Positions 1 to 8,641 are shown, counted from the first letter of the stretch. The stretch is 64,000 nucleotides of DNA from Sphingomonadales bacterium (GCA_028868535.1 JAGWUH010000003.1:1-64000); one strand, 5' to 3'. Made by a program: numbers and translations. The notes: generated by a model from the sequence alone, not told the origin.

Positions 1-510
1 GACCGGCCCTTCGCCACCATCGGGGTGCCAGGGAACCACCGCCCTTTCGGCAGGGTCGAGCCCGGGGTTCACAAGGCTGTCCTTCACCGGGCCGGTCGCA
101 GCAAGAAGCAGTCCCGCCAGCGCTCCCCATCCAGAGGCGGGGGGTAGCAGGCAACGCCGGCCCGATCTCGCGCCCGCGTCTTTCCCCCGGCGTTACGCCG
201 CGCTCGCCAGCGGCCGGTTTCGTGTGTCCTCAGGAAGCAAGAAAGAAGGGGTTCACGCAGAGGCGCAAAGAGCGCAGAGATCGCAAAGATCTTGCGCGCC
301 CCTTGTTGGCTCGCGTTCGTCTTCGAGCGCGGGTGATCTGGTCAGCGGCTTCGCCGCAGCCGCTGCCGGCTTTGCGCTCTTTGCGGTCTTTGCGTGAAAC
401 CCTTCTTATCCCTTCTTCCTCTCCCCTCAGCCGCCCGCCACGCCACCCGCCCGGGAACCACCTTCAATACAAAGTGGTTTCTGGTGCGGGCGGGCAAATG
501 GAGAGCGAAA
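1..510. other. Left-edge region without a confident gene
   Basis: No gene can be assigned with confidence in these 510 bases. On the minus strand one frame stays open from about 192 to the left edge and reads like a hydrophobic leader (LAGLLLAATGP around 90-120) followed by an acidic stretch, which could be the start of a secreted protein running out of the window. That frame has no ATG, GTG or TTG before the hydrophobic part, so I do not call it. The other visible structure is the inverted repeat at 244-407. The region probably also holds the promoter of the small membrane protein at 511. Confidence 0.4.
244..407. repeat. Long imperfect inverted repeat
   Basis: The left arm (about 244-279) and the right arm (about 371-407) are reverse complements with a few mismatches. 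Both contain AAGAAGG, TTCACGCA and GCAAAGAGCGCA in the same order. About 90 bases separate the arms. The arms themselves repeat the short unit GCAAAGA, as in short interspersed repeats of GC-rich bacteria. No open frame uses it convincingly. It could be a non-autonomous mobile remnant or form an RNA hairpin if transcribed. Confidence 0.6.
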
Positions 511-762
511 ATGGGCATCATTCTCTGGCTTATCATCGGCGCCGTGGTCGGTTGGCTGGCCGGCATGATCATGCGCGACAACAACGGCGTCATCATGAAC
601 ATCGTCATCGGCATCGTCGGTGCCGCGATCGGCGGCTTCCTGTTCGCCGGCGGTTCGATCAACAACTCGCCGCTGACGGTTTCGAGCTTCATCACCTCGC
701 TGCTCGGCGCGATCATCCTGCTGGCGATCGTCAACCTGGTGCGTCGCGGCGCCGTGCGCTGA
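511..762 (+). CDS. GlsB/YeaQ/YmgE-type small membrane protein
   Basis: This 83-residue protein is almost wholly hydrophobic and glycine-rich, with three predicted membrane segments (about residues 2-20, 28-47 and 57-78) and a short basic tail (RRGAVR). This matches the transglycosylase-associated protein family (GlsB/YeaQ/YmgE), small inner-membrane proteins often induced by stress whose biochemical role is unknown. I chose the ATG at 511 because GGAGAG lies a few bases upstream and the protein then begins MGIILW, like its relatives. A longer in-frame start at 394 would add a proline/arginine-rich stretch derived from the inverted repeat and is unlikely. It appears to be a single-gene unit. 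Confidence 0.85.
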   Translation: MGIILWLIIGAVVGWLAGMIMRDNNGVIMNIVIGIVGAAIGGFLFAGGSINNSPLTVSSFITSLLGAIILLAIVNLVRRGAVR

Positions 763-828
763 CCACTTGCCTAAGCAGATGCGGCCACCTATCCGCGGGC
801 CTCACACCCACGGACAGGATGGCCGCAG

Positions 829-1671
829 ATGCGTTTCGATGGCACCAGCAACTACGTCGCAACCGATGACCTGAAGGTCGCCGTCAACGCCGCCGTGCTC
901 CTGCGTCGTCCCCTGCTGGTCAAGGGGGAGCCCGGCACCGGCAAGACCGTCCTCGCGCACGAGATCGCGAAGGCCACCGGCGCCCCGCTGATCGAATGGA
1001 ACGTCAAGTCGACCACCAAGGCGCAGCAGGGGCTCTACGAATACGACGCGGTCGCCCGCCTGCGCGACGGGCAGCTCGGTGACCCGCGGGTGCATGAGAT
1101 CGGCAACTACATCCGCAAGGGCAAGCTTTGGGAAGCCTTCACCGCGCCCCAGCTCCCGGTCCTGCTGATCGACGAGATCGACAAGGCCGACATCGAGTTC
1201 CCGAACGACCTGCTGCAGGAGCTCGATCGCATGAGCTTCGACGTCTACGAGACGCAGGAGCGCATCGAGGCCCGCGAGCGCCCGATCGTCGTCATCACCA
1301 GCAACAATGAAAAGGAGCTTCCAGACGCGTTCCTGCGCCGCTGCTTCTTCCACTACATCAAGTTCCCCGATCGCGAGACGATGCAGGCGATCATCGACGT
1401 CCACTTCCCCGGCATCCAGAAGGCGCTGGTGTCGAAGGCGATGGACATCTTCTACGAGGTCCGCGACGTCCCCGGCCTCAAGAAGAAGCCCAGCACCAGC
1501 GAACTGCTCGACTGGCTCAAGCTCCTGCTGAACGAGGACATGCCGCTCGACGTCCTCCAGAACAAGGACCCGACCAAGGCGATCCCGCCGCTGCACGGCG
1601 CGCTGCTCAAGAACGAACAGGACATCATGCTGTTCGAACGCCTCGCCTTCATGGCCCGCCGCCAGAACTGA
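829..1671 (+). CDS. MoxR-family AAA+ ATPase
   Basis: A 280-residue AAA+ ATPase of the MoxR class. Walker A is GEPGTGKT at residues 33-40, Walker B is LLIDE near 112-116, the sensor-1 asparagines are at 159-160 (TSNN), and arginines at 170-171 fit the arginine-finger position. MoxR ATPases act as chaperones that remodel or insert cofactors into partner complexes, usually together with a VWA-domain protein. The likely partner is the VWA protein at 2948-4129, which follows on the same strand after three small genes. Gaps between all five genes are 8 bases or less, or overlapping, so they are probably one transcript. The substrate cannot be read from the sequence. Confidence 0.92.
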   Translation: MRFDGTSNYVATDDLKVAVNAAVLLRRPLLVKGEPGTGKTVLAHEIAKATGAPLIEWNVKSTTKAQQGLYEYDAVARLRDGQLGDPRVHEIGNYIRKGKLWEAFTAPQLPVLLIDEIDKADIEFPNDLLQELDRMSFDVYETQERIEARERPIVVITSNNEKELPDAFLRRCFFHYIKFPDRETMQAIIDVHFPGIQKALVSKAMDIFYEVRDVPGLKKKPSTSELLDWLKLLLNEDMPLDVLQNKDPTKAIPPLHGALLKNEQDIMLFERLAFMARRQN

Positions 1672-1679
1672 TCCCGGCG

Positions 1680-2117
1680 ATGCCCCACACCGGCTCCTGC
1701 CTTTGCGGACAGGTCCGTTTCACCATCGAGACGGACCCGGTGTTCGTCGGCATGTGCTGGTGCCGCAAGTGCCAGCGCATCAACAGCGGCTCGCCCGCCG
1801 TCGCCGCGCTGTTCCCGGCTGATTCCCCGCATTTCACCGGCCAGATCGCCGAACGCCGCAGCATCGCCGAGAGCGGCCGCGAGGTCACCGCCGCGTTCTG
1901 CCCGACCTGCGGCTGCCCGCTCTACAGCCGCATCGCCGGCGATCCCCACATCCGCGTCCGCGTCGGCCTGCTCGACAATCCCGACGCGTATCCGCCCCGC
2001 GCGATCATCTGGGCCTCCAGCGCGCCGTCGTGGGCGAAACTCGATCCCGCGCTTCCCGCCTTCCCCGGGCAACCGCCCGAACGTCGTCCGCAAAGCCCCG
2101 AAGGAACCCGCGCATGA
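1680..2117 (+). CDS. GFA-family zinc protein, copy 1
   Basis: A 145-residue protein of the glutathione-dependent formaldehyde-activating (GFA/CENP-V) fold. The zinc ligands are visible: C7 and C9 (GSCLCG), C26, C28 and C31 (CWCRKC), and C74 and C77 (FCPTCG), with an extra C79. Founding members were described as adding glutathione to formaldehyde, but most homologues have no proven activity and this one should be read as a GFA-fold protein of unknown substrate. It starts 8 bases after the moxR stop and its stop overlaps the next start (ATGA). It is the first of three tandem paralogues. Confidence 0.88.
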   Translation: MPHTGSCLCGQVRFTIETDPVFVGMCWCRKCQRINSGSPAVAALFPADSPHFTGQIAERRSIAESGREVTAAFCPTCGCPLYSRIAGDPHIRVRVGLLDNPDAYPPRAIIWASSAPSWAKLDPALPAFPGQPPERRPQSPEGTRA

Positions 2118-2515
2118 CCCACACCGGCGCCTGCTTCTGCGGCCAGGTCCGCTACACGATCGCCGCCGAACCAGTCGGCGTCCGCATGTGCTGGTGCCGC
2201 GATTGCCAGAGGCTCGCCAGCGGCTCGGCCACGGTCAACGCCCTGTTCCCTCCGCAAGCGATCACCTACGAAGGCGAGATCACCACCTTCGAAAAGGTCG
2301 CGGACAGCGGCAACGTCGTCGAACGCGGCTTCTGCCCGAACTGCGGCTCGCAGATCTTCAGCCGCCCCAAGGTCGCCGACACCCCCACCCGCATCCGCGT
2401 CGGCACCCTCGACGATCCCTCGGCCTTCCCGCCGACCGCCATCATCTGGACCGACAGCGCCCCCTCCTGGGCCGTCCTGGACCCAGCCCTGCCCCATCAC
2501 CCCAAGGCGCCCTGA
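2114..2515 (+). CDS. GFA-family zinc protein, copy 2
   Basis: A 133-residue GFA-fold protein and the closest paralogue of the gene before it. The cysteine layout is the same (C7, C9, C26, C28, C31, C74, C77), and both have the C-terminal block IRVG-L-D, then A-IIW, S-APSWA and DPALP. The ATG at 2114 overlaps the preceding TGA. A longer in-frame start at 2030 lies inside the previous gene and is rejected. Its stop overlaps the next start by one base. Identity between copies suggests local duplication, and function is unknown. Confidence 0.88.
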   Translation: MTHTGACFCGQVRYTIAAEPVGVRMCWCRDCQRLASGSATVNALFPPQAITYEGEITTFEKVADSGNVVERGFCPNCGSQIFSRPKVADTPTRIRVGTLDDPSAFPPTAIIWTDSAPSWAVLDPALPHHPKAP

Positions 2516-2943
2516 TGTCCGCCCCTTACACCGGCCACTGCGCCTGCGGCGCTGTTCACGCCGTGATCGGCGGCGAGCCGGTTCGCGTCGGCAGTTGCTG
2601 GTGTCGCCAATGCCAGCAGGTTGCCGGCGGCGGCGCCACCTACAACGCCATGTTTCTCGCCGCAGACTGCAATCTGACCGGATTCGTTGCCGAGCGCTCC
2701 TATCGCGCCGCCAGCGGCAACACGCTCACGCTCGGCTTCTGCAAGCAGTGCTTCGCACCAGTCTCGATCCGCAGCGCCCAGCGACCGCAATTCCTCGGTC
2801 TGCGATTGGGTTTCCTCGACGAGGGGCACGGCCTGAGGCCAGGCAACGCCATCTGGCTGGCCGAGGCGCCCGATTGGGCCTGCATCGATCCCGCACTCGA
2901 TCATTACCCTGCCCAGCCTCCCGCACCCACGGCAAAGGCCTGA
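2515..2943 (+). CDS. GFA-family zinc protein, copy 3
   Basis: A 142-residue third GFA-fold paralogue, more diverged than copies 1 and 2. It keeps the ligand pattern C9, C11, C28, C30 and C33 plus a later CKQC pair, and the ending IWLAEAPDWA-IDPALDHYP parallels the other two. The serine/glycine after the CxC-xxC core and the changed final loop suggest a different substrate pocket. It starts on the A of the preceding TGA and stops 4 bases before the VWA gene, so translation is likely coupled through the whole run. Confidence 0.87.
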   Translation: MSAPYTGHCACGAVHAVIGGEPVRVGSCWCRQCQQVAGGGATYNAMFLAADCNLTGFVAERSYRAASGNTLTLGFCKQCFAPVSIRSAQRPQFLGLRLGFLDEGHGLRPGNAIWLAEAPDWACIDPALDHYPAQPPAPTAKA

Positions 2944-2947
2944 CCCG

Positions 2948-4129
2948 ATGTTCTTCAACTTCCTCGACGAACTGCGCGCCGCCGGCATCCAGGCCAGCCT
3001 CAAGGAGCACCTCGTGCTGCTCGAAGCGCTCGACCGGGACGTGATCGAGCAGACCCCGGAGGCGTTCTACTACCTCGCCCGCGCCACCTTCGTGAAGGAC
3101 GAGGGCCTGCTCGACCGCTTCGACCAGGTCTTCGCGAAAGTCTTCAAGGGCATCCTGACCGACTACGGCCAGAACCCGGTCGACATCCCCGAGGACTGGC
3201 TCCGCGCCGTCGCCGAACGCTTCTTCAGCGAGGAGGAGATGGAAAAGATCAAGGCCCTCGGCTCGTGGGACGAGATCATGGAGACGCTCAAGCAGCGGCT
3301 CGAGGAACAGAAGGAACGCCACAACGGCGGCAACAAGTGGATCGGCGCCAACGGCACCAGCCCGTTCGGCAACTCCGGCTTCAACCCGGAGGGCGTCCGC
3401 ATCGGCGGCAAGTCCACCCACGGGCGCGCCATCAAGGTCTGGGAACAGCGCGAGTTCAAGAACCTCGACAACCAGAAGGAACTCGGCACGCGCAACATCA
3501 AGGTGGCGCTGCGCCGCCTCCGCCGCTTCGCCCGCGAAGGCGCGGCGGACGAGCTCGATCTCGAAGGCACGATCAACGGCACTGCCCGTCAGGGCTGGCT
3601 CGACATCCGCATGCGGCCCGAGCGGCACAACGCGGTCAAGGTGCTGCTGTTCCTCGATGTCGGCGGCTCGATGGACCCGTTCATCAAGCTGGTCGAGGAA
3701 CTGTTCAGCGCTGCCACCGCGGAATTCAAGAACCTCGAATTCTTCTACTTCCACAACTGCCTCTACGAAGGCGTCTGGAAGAACAACGCCCGCCGCCGCA
3801 CCGAGCGCACGCCGACCTGGGACATCCTCCACAAGTACGGTCACGACTACAAGGTGATCTTCGTCGGCGACGCGGCGATGAGCCCGTACGAGGTCAGCCA
3901 CCAGGGCGGCTCGGTCGAGCATTTCAATCCCGAAGCCGGCGCCGAATGGCTGAAGCGCGTCGTCCAGACCTACCCGGCGACGGTCTGGCTGAACCCCACC
4001 CCCGAAAGCCAGTGGCAGTATTCGGTCAGCACCGGCATGATCAAGGGGCTGATGAACGGCAACATGTTCCCGCTGACGCTCGAAGGCCTCGAAAAGGCCA
4101 TGCGCGAACTGACGCGCAAGAAAAACTAG
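2948..4129 (+). CDS. VWA-domain (CoxE-like) partner of MoxR
   Basis: A 393-residue protein with a charged helical N-terminal half and a von Willebrand A domain in the C-terminal half. The core strand LLFLDVGGSMD places the metal-ion-dependent adhesion site at D237 to S241. It reads DxGxS where the family norm is DxSxS, so the first serine is replaced by glycine. No signal peptide or membrane segment is present, so it should be cytoplasmic. Proteins of this shape are encoded beside MoxR ATPases and are thought to bring substrates to them. Here the partner gene is about 1.3 kb upstream, beyond three GFA genes. Confidence 0.88.
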   Translation: MFFNFLDELRAAGIQASLKEHLVLLEALDRDVIEQTPEAFYYLARATFVKDEGLLDRFDQVFAKVFKGILTDYGQNPVDIPEDWLRAVAERFFSEEEMEKIKALGSWDEIMETLKQRLEEQKERHNGGNKWIGANGTSPFGNSGFNPEGVRIGGKSTHGRAIKVWEQREFKNLDNQKELGTRNIKVALRRLRRFAREGAADELDLEGTINGTARQGWLDIRMRPERHNAVKVLLFLDVGGSMDPFIKLVEELFSAATAEFKNLEFFYFHNCLYEGVWKNNARRRTERTPTWDILHKYGHDYKVIFVGDAAMSPYEVSHQGGSVEHFNPEAGAEWLKRVVQTYPATVWLNPTPESQWQYSVSTGMIKGLMNGNMFPLTLEGLEKAMRELTRKKN

Positions 4130-4182
4130 CGTCGACCAAAGTCCCATTGGCGAAACCGATTGCCGTCGCCATCTGGGGTTCC

Positions 4183-4974
4183 ATGACCCAGCGCCTCCCT
4201 GCCCTGTTCCTCGGCCACGGCTCGCCGATGACGATCATCACCGACAACCCCGAACTCCGCGCGATGGCCGCGCTGGGCCAGCGGCTGCCTCGCCCCACAG
4301 CCGTCCTCTGCATCAGCGCCCACTACGAAACCCGGGGCAGGACCCACCTCACCGTCGGCTCCCACCCGAAGACCATCCACGATTTCCGCGGCTTCCCGCC
4401 CGAACTCTACGAAGTGCGCTACCCCGCCCCCGGCGACGACGCGCTGGTCGATCGCATCGCCGGCCTGCTGGGCGAGGACCGCGTCCACCGCGACAGCCAG
4501 TGGGGCTTCGACCACGGGGTCTACGGCGTCCTCCTCCCGCTGCTCGGCCAAGCTGACACGCCCACCGTCGCCATGAGCCTCGACCGCGCCCTCACCCCCG
4601 GGCAACACCTCGCCACCGCCCGCGCGCTCGCCCCGCTGCGCGACGAAGGCGTGCTGATCGTCGCCAGCGGCAACGTGATCCACAACCTCGCGCTGTGGCG
4701 CCAGTCGCAGGGAACCCGGCCCGACTGGGCGCTCGATTTCCGCGCCCGCACCAACGCCGCGATCCTCGCAGCCGACGACGAAGCCCTCACCCACTTCGCT
4801 CCCGACGACCGCGCCGCCAGCACCGCCATCAACAGCGCCGAACATTACCTGCCGCTGCTGTACGCCGTCGGCGTCCGCCTCCCGGGTGACGGGATCACGC
4901 TGTTCAACGATACCCTCGACGGCGCCCTGTCGATGACCTCGGTGCTCTACGGCGACGCGCGCCTCCTGGCCTAG
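4183..4974 (+). CDS. LigB-type extradiol dioxygenase (4,5-DOPA dioxygenase-like)
   Basis: A 263-residue class III extradiol dioxygenase related to plant and bacterial DOPA 4,5-dioxygenase (YgiD). Candidate metal and catalytic histidines sit in LGHGSPM (H12), ISAHYE, GFDHGVY and NVIHN, in the family order. Such enzymes use non-haem iron or zinc to open catechol rings, but the physiological substrate in bacteria is mostly unknown. The ATG at 4183 gives MTQRLPALFLGHGSP, the usual beginning. The frame is open far upstream across the VWA gene, but that part is an antisense-like shadow. It lies 53 bases after the VWA gene. Confidence 0.87.
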   Translation: MTQRLPALFLGHGSPMTIITDNPELRAMAALGQRLPRPTAVLCISAHYETRGRTHLTVGSHPKTIHDFRGFPPELYEVRYPAPGDDALVDRIAGLLGEDRVHRDSQWGFDHGVYGVLLPLLGQADTPTVAMSLDRALTPGQHLATARALAPLRDEGVLIVASGNVIHNLALWRQSQGTRPDWALDFRARTNAAILAADDEALTHFAPDDRAASTAINSAEHYLPLLYAVGVRLPGDGITLFNDTLDGALSMTSVLYGDARLLA

Positions 4975-4975
4975 A

Positions 4976-5020
4976 GCATCGCGCAAAAAAGCGGGAACCG
5001 GTTTTTGCAAAAAGCGATGC
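4976..5020. repeat. Intergenic palindromic repeat with GGGAACCGG core
   Basis: Two nested inverted repeats share one centre. The outer arms are GCATCGC (4976-4982) and GCGATGC (5014-5020), and the inner arms are GCAAAAA (4983-4989) and TTTTTGC (5002-5008). The centre is GCGGGAACCG. Elements with a GGGAACCGGTTTT centre are well known as dispersed palindromes between convergent genes in alphaproteobacteria. It starts at the dodA-like stop codon and could act as a transcription terminator in both directions. Confidence 0.7.
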
Positions 5021-5038
5021 GACAACAAGAAACTAGAG

Positions 5039-5069
5039 CGAGCTGTCTGATTCACAAATCGGCAGCTCG
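5039..5069. terminator. Hairpin between convergent genes
   Basis: The arms CGAGCTG (5039-5045) and CAGCTCG (5063-5069) pair perfectly, with a further GATT/AATC pairing inside. The hairpin lies just past the stop of the minus-strand MFS gene, which ends at 5072, and after the plus-strand dioxygenase gene. No run of T follows on either strand, so termination is inferred from position. Confidence 0.45.
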
Positions 5070-5071
5070 CG

Positions 5072-6334
5072 CTAAGGCCGATCCAGCTCTTCCGGCAGGT
5101 ACCGCGAGGCCCGCAGCAGCAGCAACCCGCCGATCACGCCAAAGCTGCTGCCGATGAACAGCACGCTGCGGACGCTTTCCGCTCCCAGCACCGGCTTCAG
5201 TCCGTCCGACGCCATCCCCAGCACCAGTGGCCCCACCCCCAGCCCGATCAGGTTCTGCACGAACAGCACCGTCGCGCTCGCCATCGCCCGCGCGCCCGGC
5301 GGCACCAGCCCCTGCGCCGCGCTGTAGTACGGCGCCACGTAAAGCCAGGCGAGCAGGATCGAGGGCAGGAACAGCCCCATCGCCACCCGCCAGTCGCTCG
5401 CCAGCAGCGCCGCCAGCAGCAGCGGCGAACTCGCCATCAGCGCGATCGACACCCAGTGCAGCAGCGCCCGCTTGCCATGCTTGCGCCGTTGCCAGTCGCC
5501 GAGGTGCCCGCCCAGCCACACGCCCAGCCCGCTGCCGATGCCATTGACCAGCCCGAACCACACCCCGGTCTGCCCGGCGGTCAGGTGATGGCTGCGCTGG
5601 AAGAAGATCGTCCCCCAGATCATCACGCCATAGCCCGCGGAAGAGCTGAACGCCGCGCAGACGAGCATCAGCCGCAACGCCCGCGACCGCCCGATCGCCG
5701 CAAGCGCCTCGCGCGCCGACATCGCCGCCGGCGCCGCTGCCGCCGCCTCCGACCGGTTGTCGCGCGGATCGGTCACCACCAGCAGCACCAGCAGCGCCAG
5801 CAGCAGCCCGGGAATCCCGACGACGAAAAACGCCGTCCGCCACCCCATGCGGTCCGCCAGCAGTCCACCCATCACCATGCCGATCAGCCCGCCCAGCGGC
5901 GGCCCGAGCTGGTAGATCGCCAACGCGCGGGAGCGATTGTCCGGCGTCGCCTTGTCCGAGATCAGCGAGTGCGCCGGCGGCGTGCACCCGGCCTCGCCGA
6001 TGCCGACGCCGACCCGTGCCGCCAGCAGTTGCGGAAAGCTCCGCGCCAGCCCGCACAGCGCGGTCATCACCGACCACAACGCCACCGCCACCGCGATCAG
6101 CTTGACGCGGTTGGTGCCGGGACGATCGGCTATCTTCGCGATCGGCAGCCCCAGCGCGGTGTAGAGCAGCGCGAACGACAGGCCGGTCATCAGCCCGATG
6201 TCGGTGTCGCTCAGGTGCAGTTCGCGCGCGATCGGCTCGGCCAGGATCGTCGCCACCTGCCGGTCGAGAAAGTTGAAGATATAGACCAGCAACAGGACGC
6301 CCAGTGTCAGCCCCAGCCCCGATTCCCTGCGCAT
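5072..6334 (-). CDS. MFS transporter (spinster-like)
   Basis: A 420-residue major facilitator with about 12 membrane segments. The first segment carries the FNFLDRQV motif and the loop after segment 2 has a GLPIAKIADRPGTNR motif A. GIGEAGCTPPAHSLISDK is the segment 4-5 signature typical of the spinster-like branch common in sphingomonads. Substrate is unknown; relatives are annotated for lipids or aromatic compounds without proof. I chose the ATG at 6334 because GGGGAGAA precedes it and the protein then starts MRRESGLGL. The longer frame to 6394 would add a hydrophilic tail. The next minus-strand gene is 88 bases upstream. Confidence 0.87.
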   Translation of the reverse strand: MRRESGLGLTLGVLLLVYIFNFLDRQVATILAEPIARELHLSDTDIGLMTGLSFALLYTALGLPIAKIADRPGTNRVKLIAVAVALWSVMTALCGLARSFPQLLAARVGVGIGEAGCTPPAHSLISDKATPDNRSRALAIYQLGPPLGGLIGMVMGGLLADRMGWRTAFFVVGIPGLLLALLVLLVVTDPRDNRSEAAAAAPAAMSAREALAAIGRSRALRLMLVCAAFSSSAGYGVMIWGTIFFQRSHHLTAGQTGVWFGLVNGIGSGLGVWLGGHLGDWQRRKHGKRALLHWVSIALMASSPLLLAALLASDWRVAMGLFLPSILLAWLYVAPYYSAAQGLVPPGARAMASATVLFVQNLIGLGVGPLVLGMASDGLKPVLGAESVRSVLFIGSSFGVIGGLLLLRASRYLPEELDRP

Positions 6335-6422
6335 CCTGTTCTCCCCGCGCCGAGAGTGGAGGCGGCCGGCCACGCGGTCAAGGCCATCCGGCATTCCACG
6401 CCATCACCGGGCGCCAGGCCTG

Positions 6423-7289
6423 TCACGCCGGCTTGCGCGCGGCGATGTAGAACCAGTCGCCCATCCCCAGCAGCGGCCCCAGCGCCGCCAGCGGCGCGAA
6501 CGCCAGCGCATAGACGAGGCGCTTCGGCATCCGCAGCAGCTCGGCCGGCTGCCCGAAGGTATAGCGCAGGTCGATCGCGCGATGGCGCACGTGGCCCGGC
6601 TCGAACCCGCAGCGCGCCAGCAACTCGGTCAGGGTCGCCACGCTGAACTGGAACAGGTGATAGGGCGGCTCCGGGTGCGGCCAGTAGCCGAGCAATCCCG
6701 CCAGCGGCCGCGAGGCCCGGGGAAACAAACCGTCGATGTTCGGCGTCGACAGCACCAGCCATCCCCCCGGCTTCAGCAGGTCCCAGGCCCGGCGCAAGTC
6801 CGCGCCCGGGTCCGGCACGTGCTCGATCACGTCGAACGCGGTGATCACGTCGAAGCTGGCGTCGGGTTCGTCGCAGTCGTGGATCGTCCCGGTCATCACC
6901 GGCAATCCGGTCCGCCCCGCCGCGAACCGCGCCGATGCCGCGGAAAACTCGATCCCGCTCGCGGCGAAACCCATTGCCGCCGCCCGCTCCAGGAACAGGC
7001 CGGTCGAACAGCCGAGATCGAGCAGCCGCCCGGCCCTCGCCACGCTCCCGACAAAATCGAGATGCGCCGCCGCGATCCGCGCCATGCGCCGCGAAGCCGC
7101 ACTGGCGCGGTCGCGCAGCTCGGCGTGATAGTCACCGCCGCCGTCGCCATAGAGCGCGGCCAGCGCGGTCCCGCCCAGCGGGTTGGCGATCTGCGCGAGG
7201 TCGCAGGCCAGGCACTGCACGAGGTCGAACCCCCGCGCCGAGAACACCGGCGCGAACGACGCGCCACCACAGCTGTTGCAGGCGACCAT
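6423..7289 (-). CDS. Class I SAM-dependent methyltransferase with N-terminal zinc ribbon
   Basis: A 288-residue protein. Four cysteines at residues 4, 7, 26 and 29 form a zinc-ribbon-like knuckle. A methyltransferase domain follows with the SAM loop LLDLGCSTG, then FDVITAFDVIEHVPDP and LLKPGGWLVLSTPN. This zinc-ribbon plus methyltransferase layout is usual for enzymes acting on sugar or polysaccharide precursors, but the acceptor here is unknown. The ATG at 7289 follows GGAGCAAGG. An upstream in-frame start would prepend an arginine/proline-rich stretch and is unlikely. It stands apart from a recognisable polysaccharide cluster. Confidence 0.85.
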   Translation of the reverse strand: MVACNSCGGASFAPVFSARGFDLVQCLACDLAQIANPLGGTALAALYGDGGGDYHAELRDRASAASRRMARIAAAHLDFVGSVARAGRLLDLGCSTGLFLERAAAMGFAASGIEFSAASARFAAGRTGLPVMTGTIHDCDEPDASFDVITAFDVIEHVPDPGADLRRAWDLLKPGGWLVLSTPNIDGLFPRASRPLAGLLGYWPHPEPPYHLFQFSVATLTELLARCGFEPGHVRHRAIDLRYTFGQPAELLRMPKRLVYALAFAPLAALGPLLGMGDWFYIAARKPA

Positions 7290-7441
7290 GGCCTTGCTCC
7301 TTCGTCGTTCGACGGGGGGAACAGCCCTGGTTGCGCCGCCCCCGCGGCCCGCCGGCGCGCGCCGGACAGGCATGGATATGGGTGGTCGCGGCGCGAAAAT
7401 TCGCGGCAAAACATTGAAATCGCGTTAAGGGATTGCCCCGA

Positions 7442-8641
7442 TCAATAGAGCCGCAGCGCGCCGGTGGCCTCCTGCCAGGCCGCCTCGTCCCGCGCCGCCA
7501 GCGCATCGAGGTCACCCGGAAGCGCACCGGCGTCATCCACCCATTCGCGAAAGGCCGGCCCGCCGTTGATCACGTCGATCGCCAACCGGTCGAATTCGTA
7601 CTCGTAGGGAAAGTCGCGCCACAGCGGATAGTCCGGGTGCAGCGCACGGATCGCCTTGAACGCCAGCGCCTGCAACCGCCAGGGCCGGAACGCCCGGTGA
7701 TCATAGAACCGCCCTTCGGCGTGGATCATCAGCCCGTTGCAGAGCGTCTTCGCGTGCTTGTGAAAGGTCGGCTCGAAATGGCAGGCCCGCAGCGCGCAGC
7801 CGCCCAGCCAGTCGGGCGCCAGCCGCCGCATCTCCGCCAGCACCGCCCCGGCGTCGAGGTCTGGCGCACCGAACAGCACTTCCAGCGGCCGCGTCGTCCC
7901 GCGTCCTTCGCTCAGCGTCGTGCCTTCCAGCATCACCGTCCCGGCATAGGCGCGCGCCATGTTCAGGTTCGCCGCGTTCGGGCTCGGGTTCACCCAGATG
8001 CGGCTTTCGGGCCAGCCAAACCCCGGCCCGCTCTCAGGCGACCACCCCTCCATCGCGATCACCCGGTAATCGACGTCGAGGCCGAAATGGCGGATGAACC
8101 AGTGCCCGATCTCGCCCAGCGTCAGCCCGTGCCGCATCGGCATCGGCCCGGCGCCAACGAAGCTCTCCTGCCCCGGCAGCAGCGTCAGCCCCTCGACCGG
8201 CCGCCCGGCGGGATTGGGCCGGTCGAGCACCCACACGCTCTTGCCGTGCCGCGCCGCCTCCTCCAGCAGGTAGAGCAGCGTGGTGACGAACGTATAGATC
8301 CTGCACCCCAGGTCCTGCAGGTCGAACAGGAACACGTCGGCGGTATCCATCATCGCCGCGCCCGGCCGCCGCACCTCGCCATAGAGGCTGAACACCGGAA
8401 TGCGATGGACCGGGTCGAGCTCGTCCGCGGTCTCGACCATGTTGTCCTGCTTGTCGCCCTTCAGCCCGTGCTGCGGGCCGAACGCGCTGGTCAGGTTCAC
8501 CCCGGCCGCGACCAGCGCGTCGAGCGAATGCGTCAGGTCTTCGGTCAGCGATGCGGGATGCGCGACCAGCGCGACGCGCCGCCCCGCAAGGGGCGCGCGC
8601 AAGGTGGGGTCCGCCAGCAGGCGGTCGATGCCGAACTTCAT
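7442..8641 (-). CDS. DUF1343 protein, NamZ-type exo-N-acetylmuramidase family
   Basis: A 399-residue DUF1343 protein. Characterised members (NamZ) remove N-acetylmuramic acid from the non-reducing end of peptidoglycan fragments. Conserved stretches include [51 protein letters not shown] and the late [11 protein letters not shown]. No signal peptide is seen from the start at 8641 (MKFGIDRLL), whereas many family members are exported, so it may act on recycled fragments in the cytoplasm or a start could be mis-set. Its ATG overlaps the stop of the upstream DOMON-like gene (ATGA), so the two are co-translated. Confidence 0.87.
   Translation of the reverse strand: MKFGIDRLLADPTLRAPLAGRRVALVAHPASLTEDLTHSLDALVAAGVNLTSAFGPQHGLKGDKQDNMVETADELDPVHRIPVFSLYGEVRRPGAAMMDTADVFLFDLQDLGCRIYTFVTTLLYLLEEAARHGKSVWVLDRPNPAGRPVEGLTLLPGQESFVGAGPMPMRHGLTLGEIGHWFIRHFGLDVDYRVIAMEGWSPESGPGFGWPESRIWVNPSPNAANLNMARAYAGTVMLEGTTLSEGRGTTRPLEVLFGAPDLDAGAVLAEMRRLAPDWLGGCALRACHFEPTFHKHAKTLCNGLMIHAEGRFYDHRAFRPWRLQALAFKAIRALHPDYPLWRDFPYEYEFDRLAIDVINGGPAFREWVDDAGALPGDLDALAARDEAAWQEATGALRLY

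Noticed and set aside
1..192. Possible start of a secreted protein on the minus strand
   Set aside because: The frame is open and hydrophobic in part, but has no usual start codon before the leader-like stretch; reported only as a remark in the left-edge entry.
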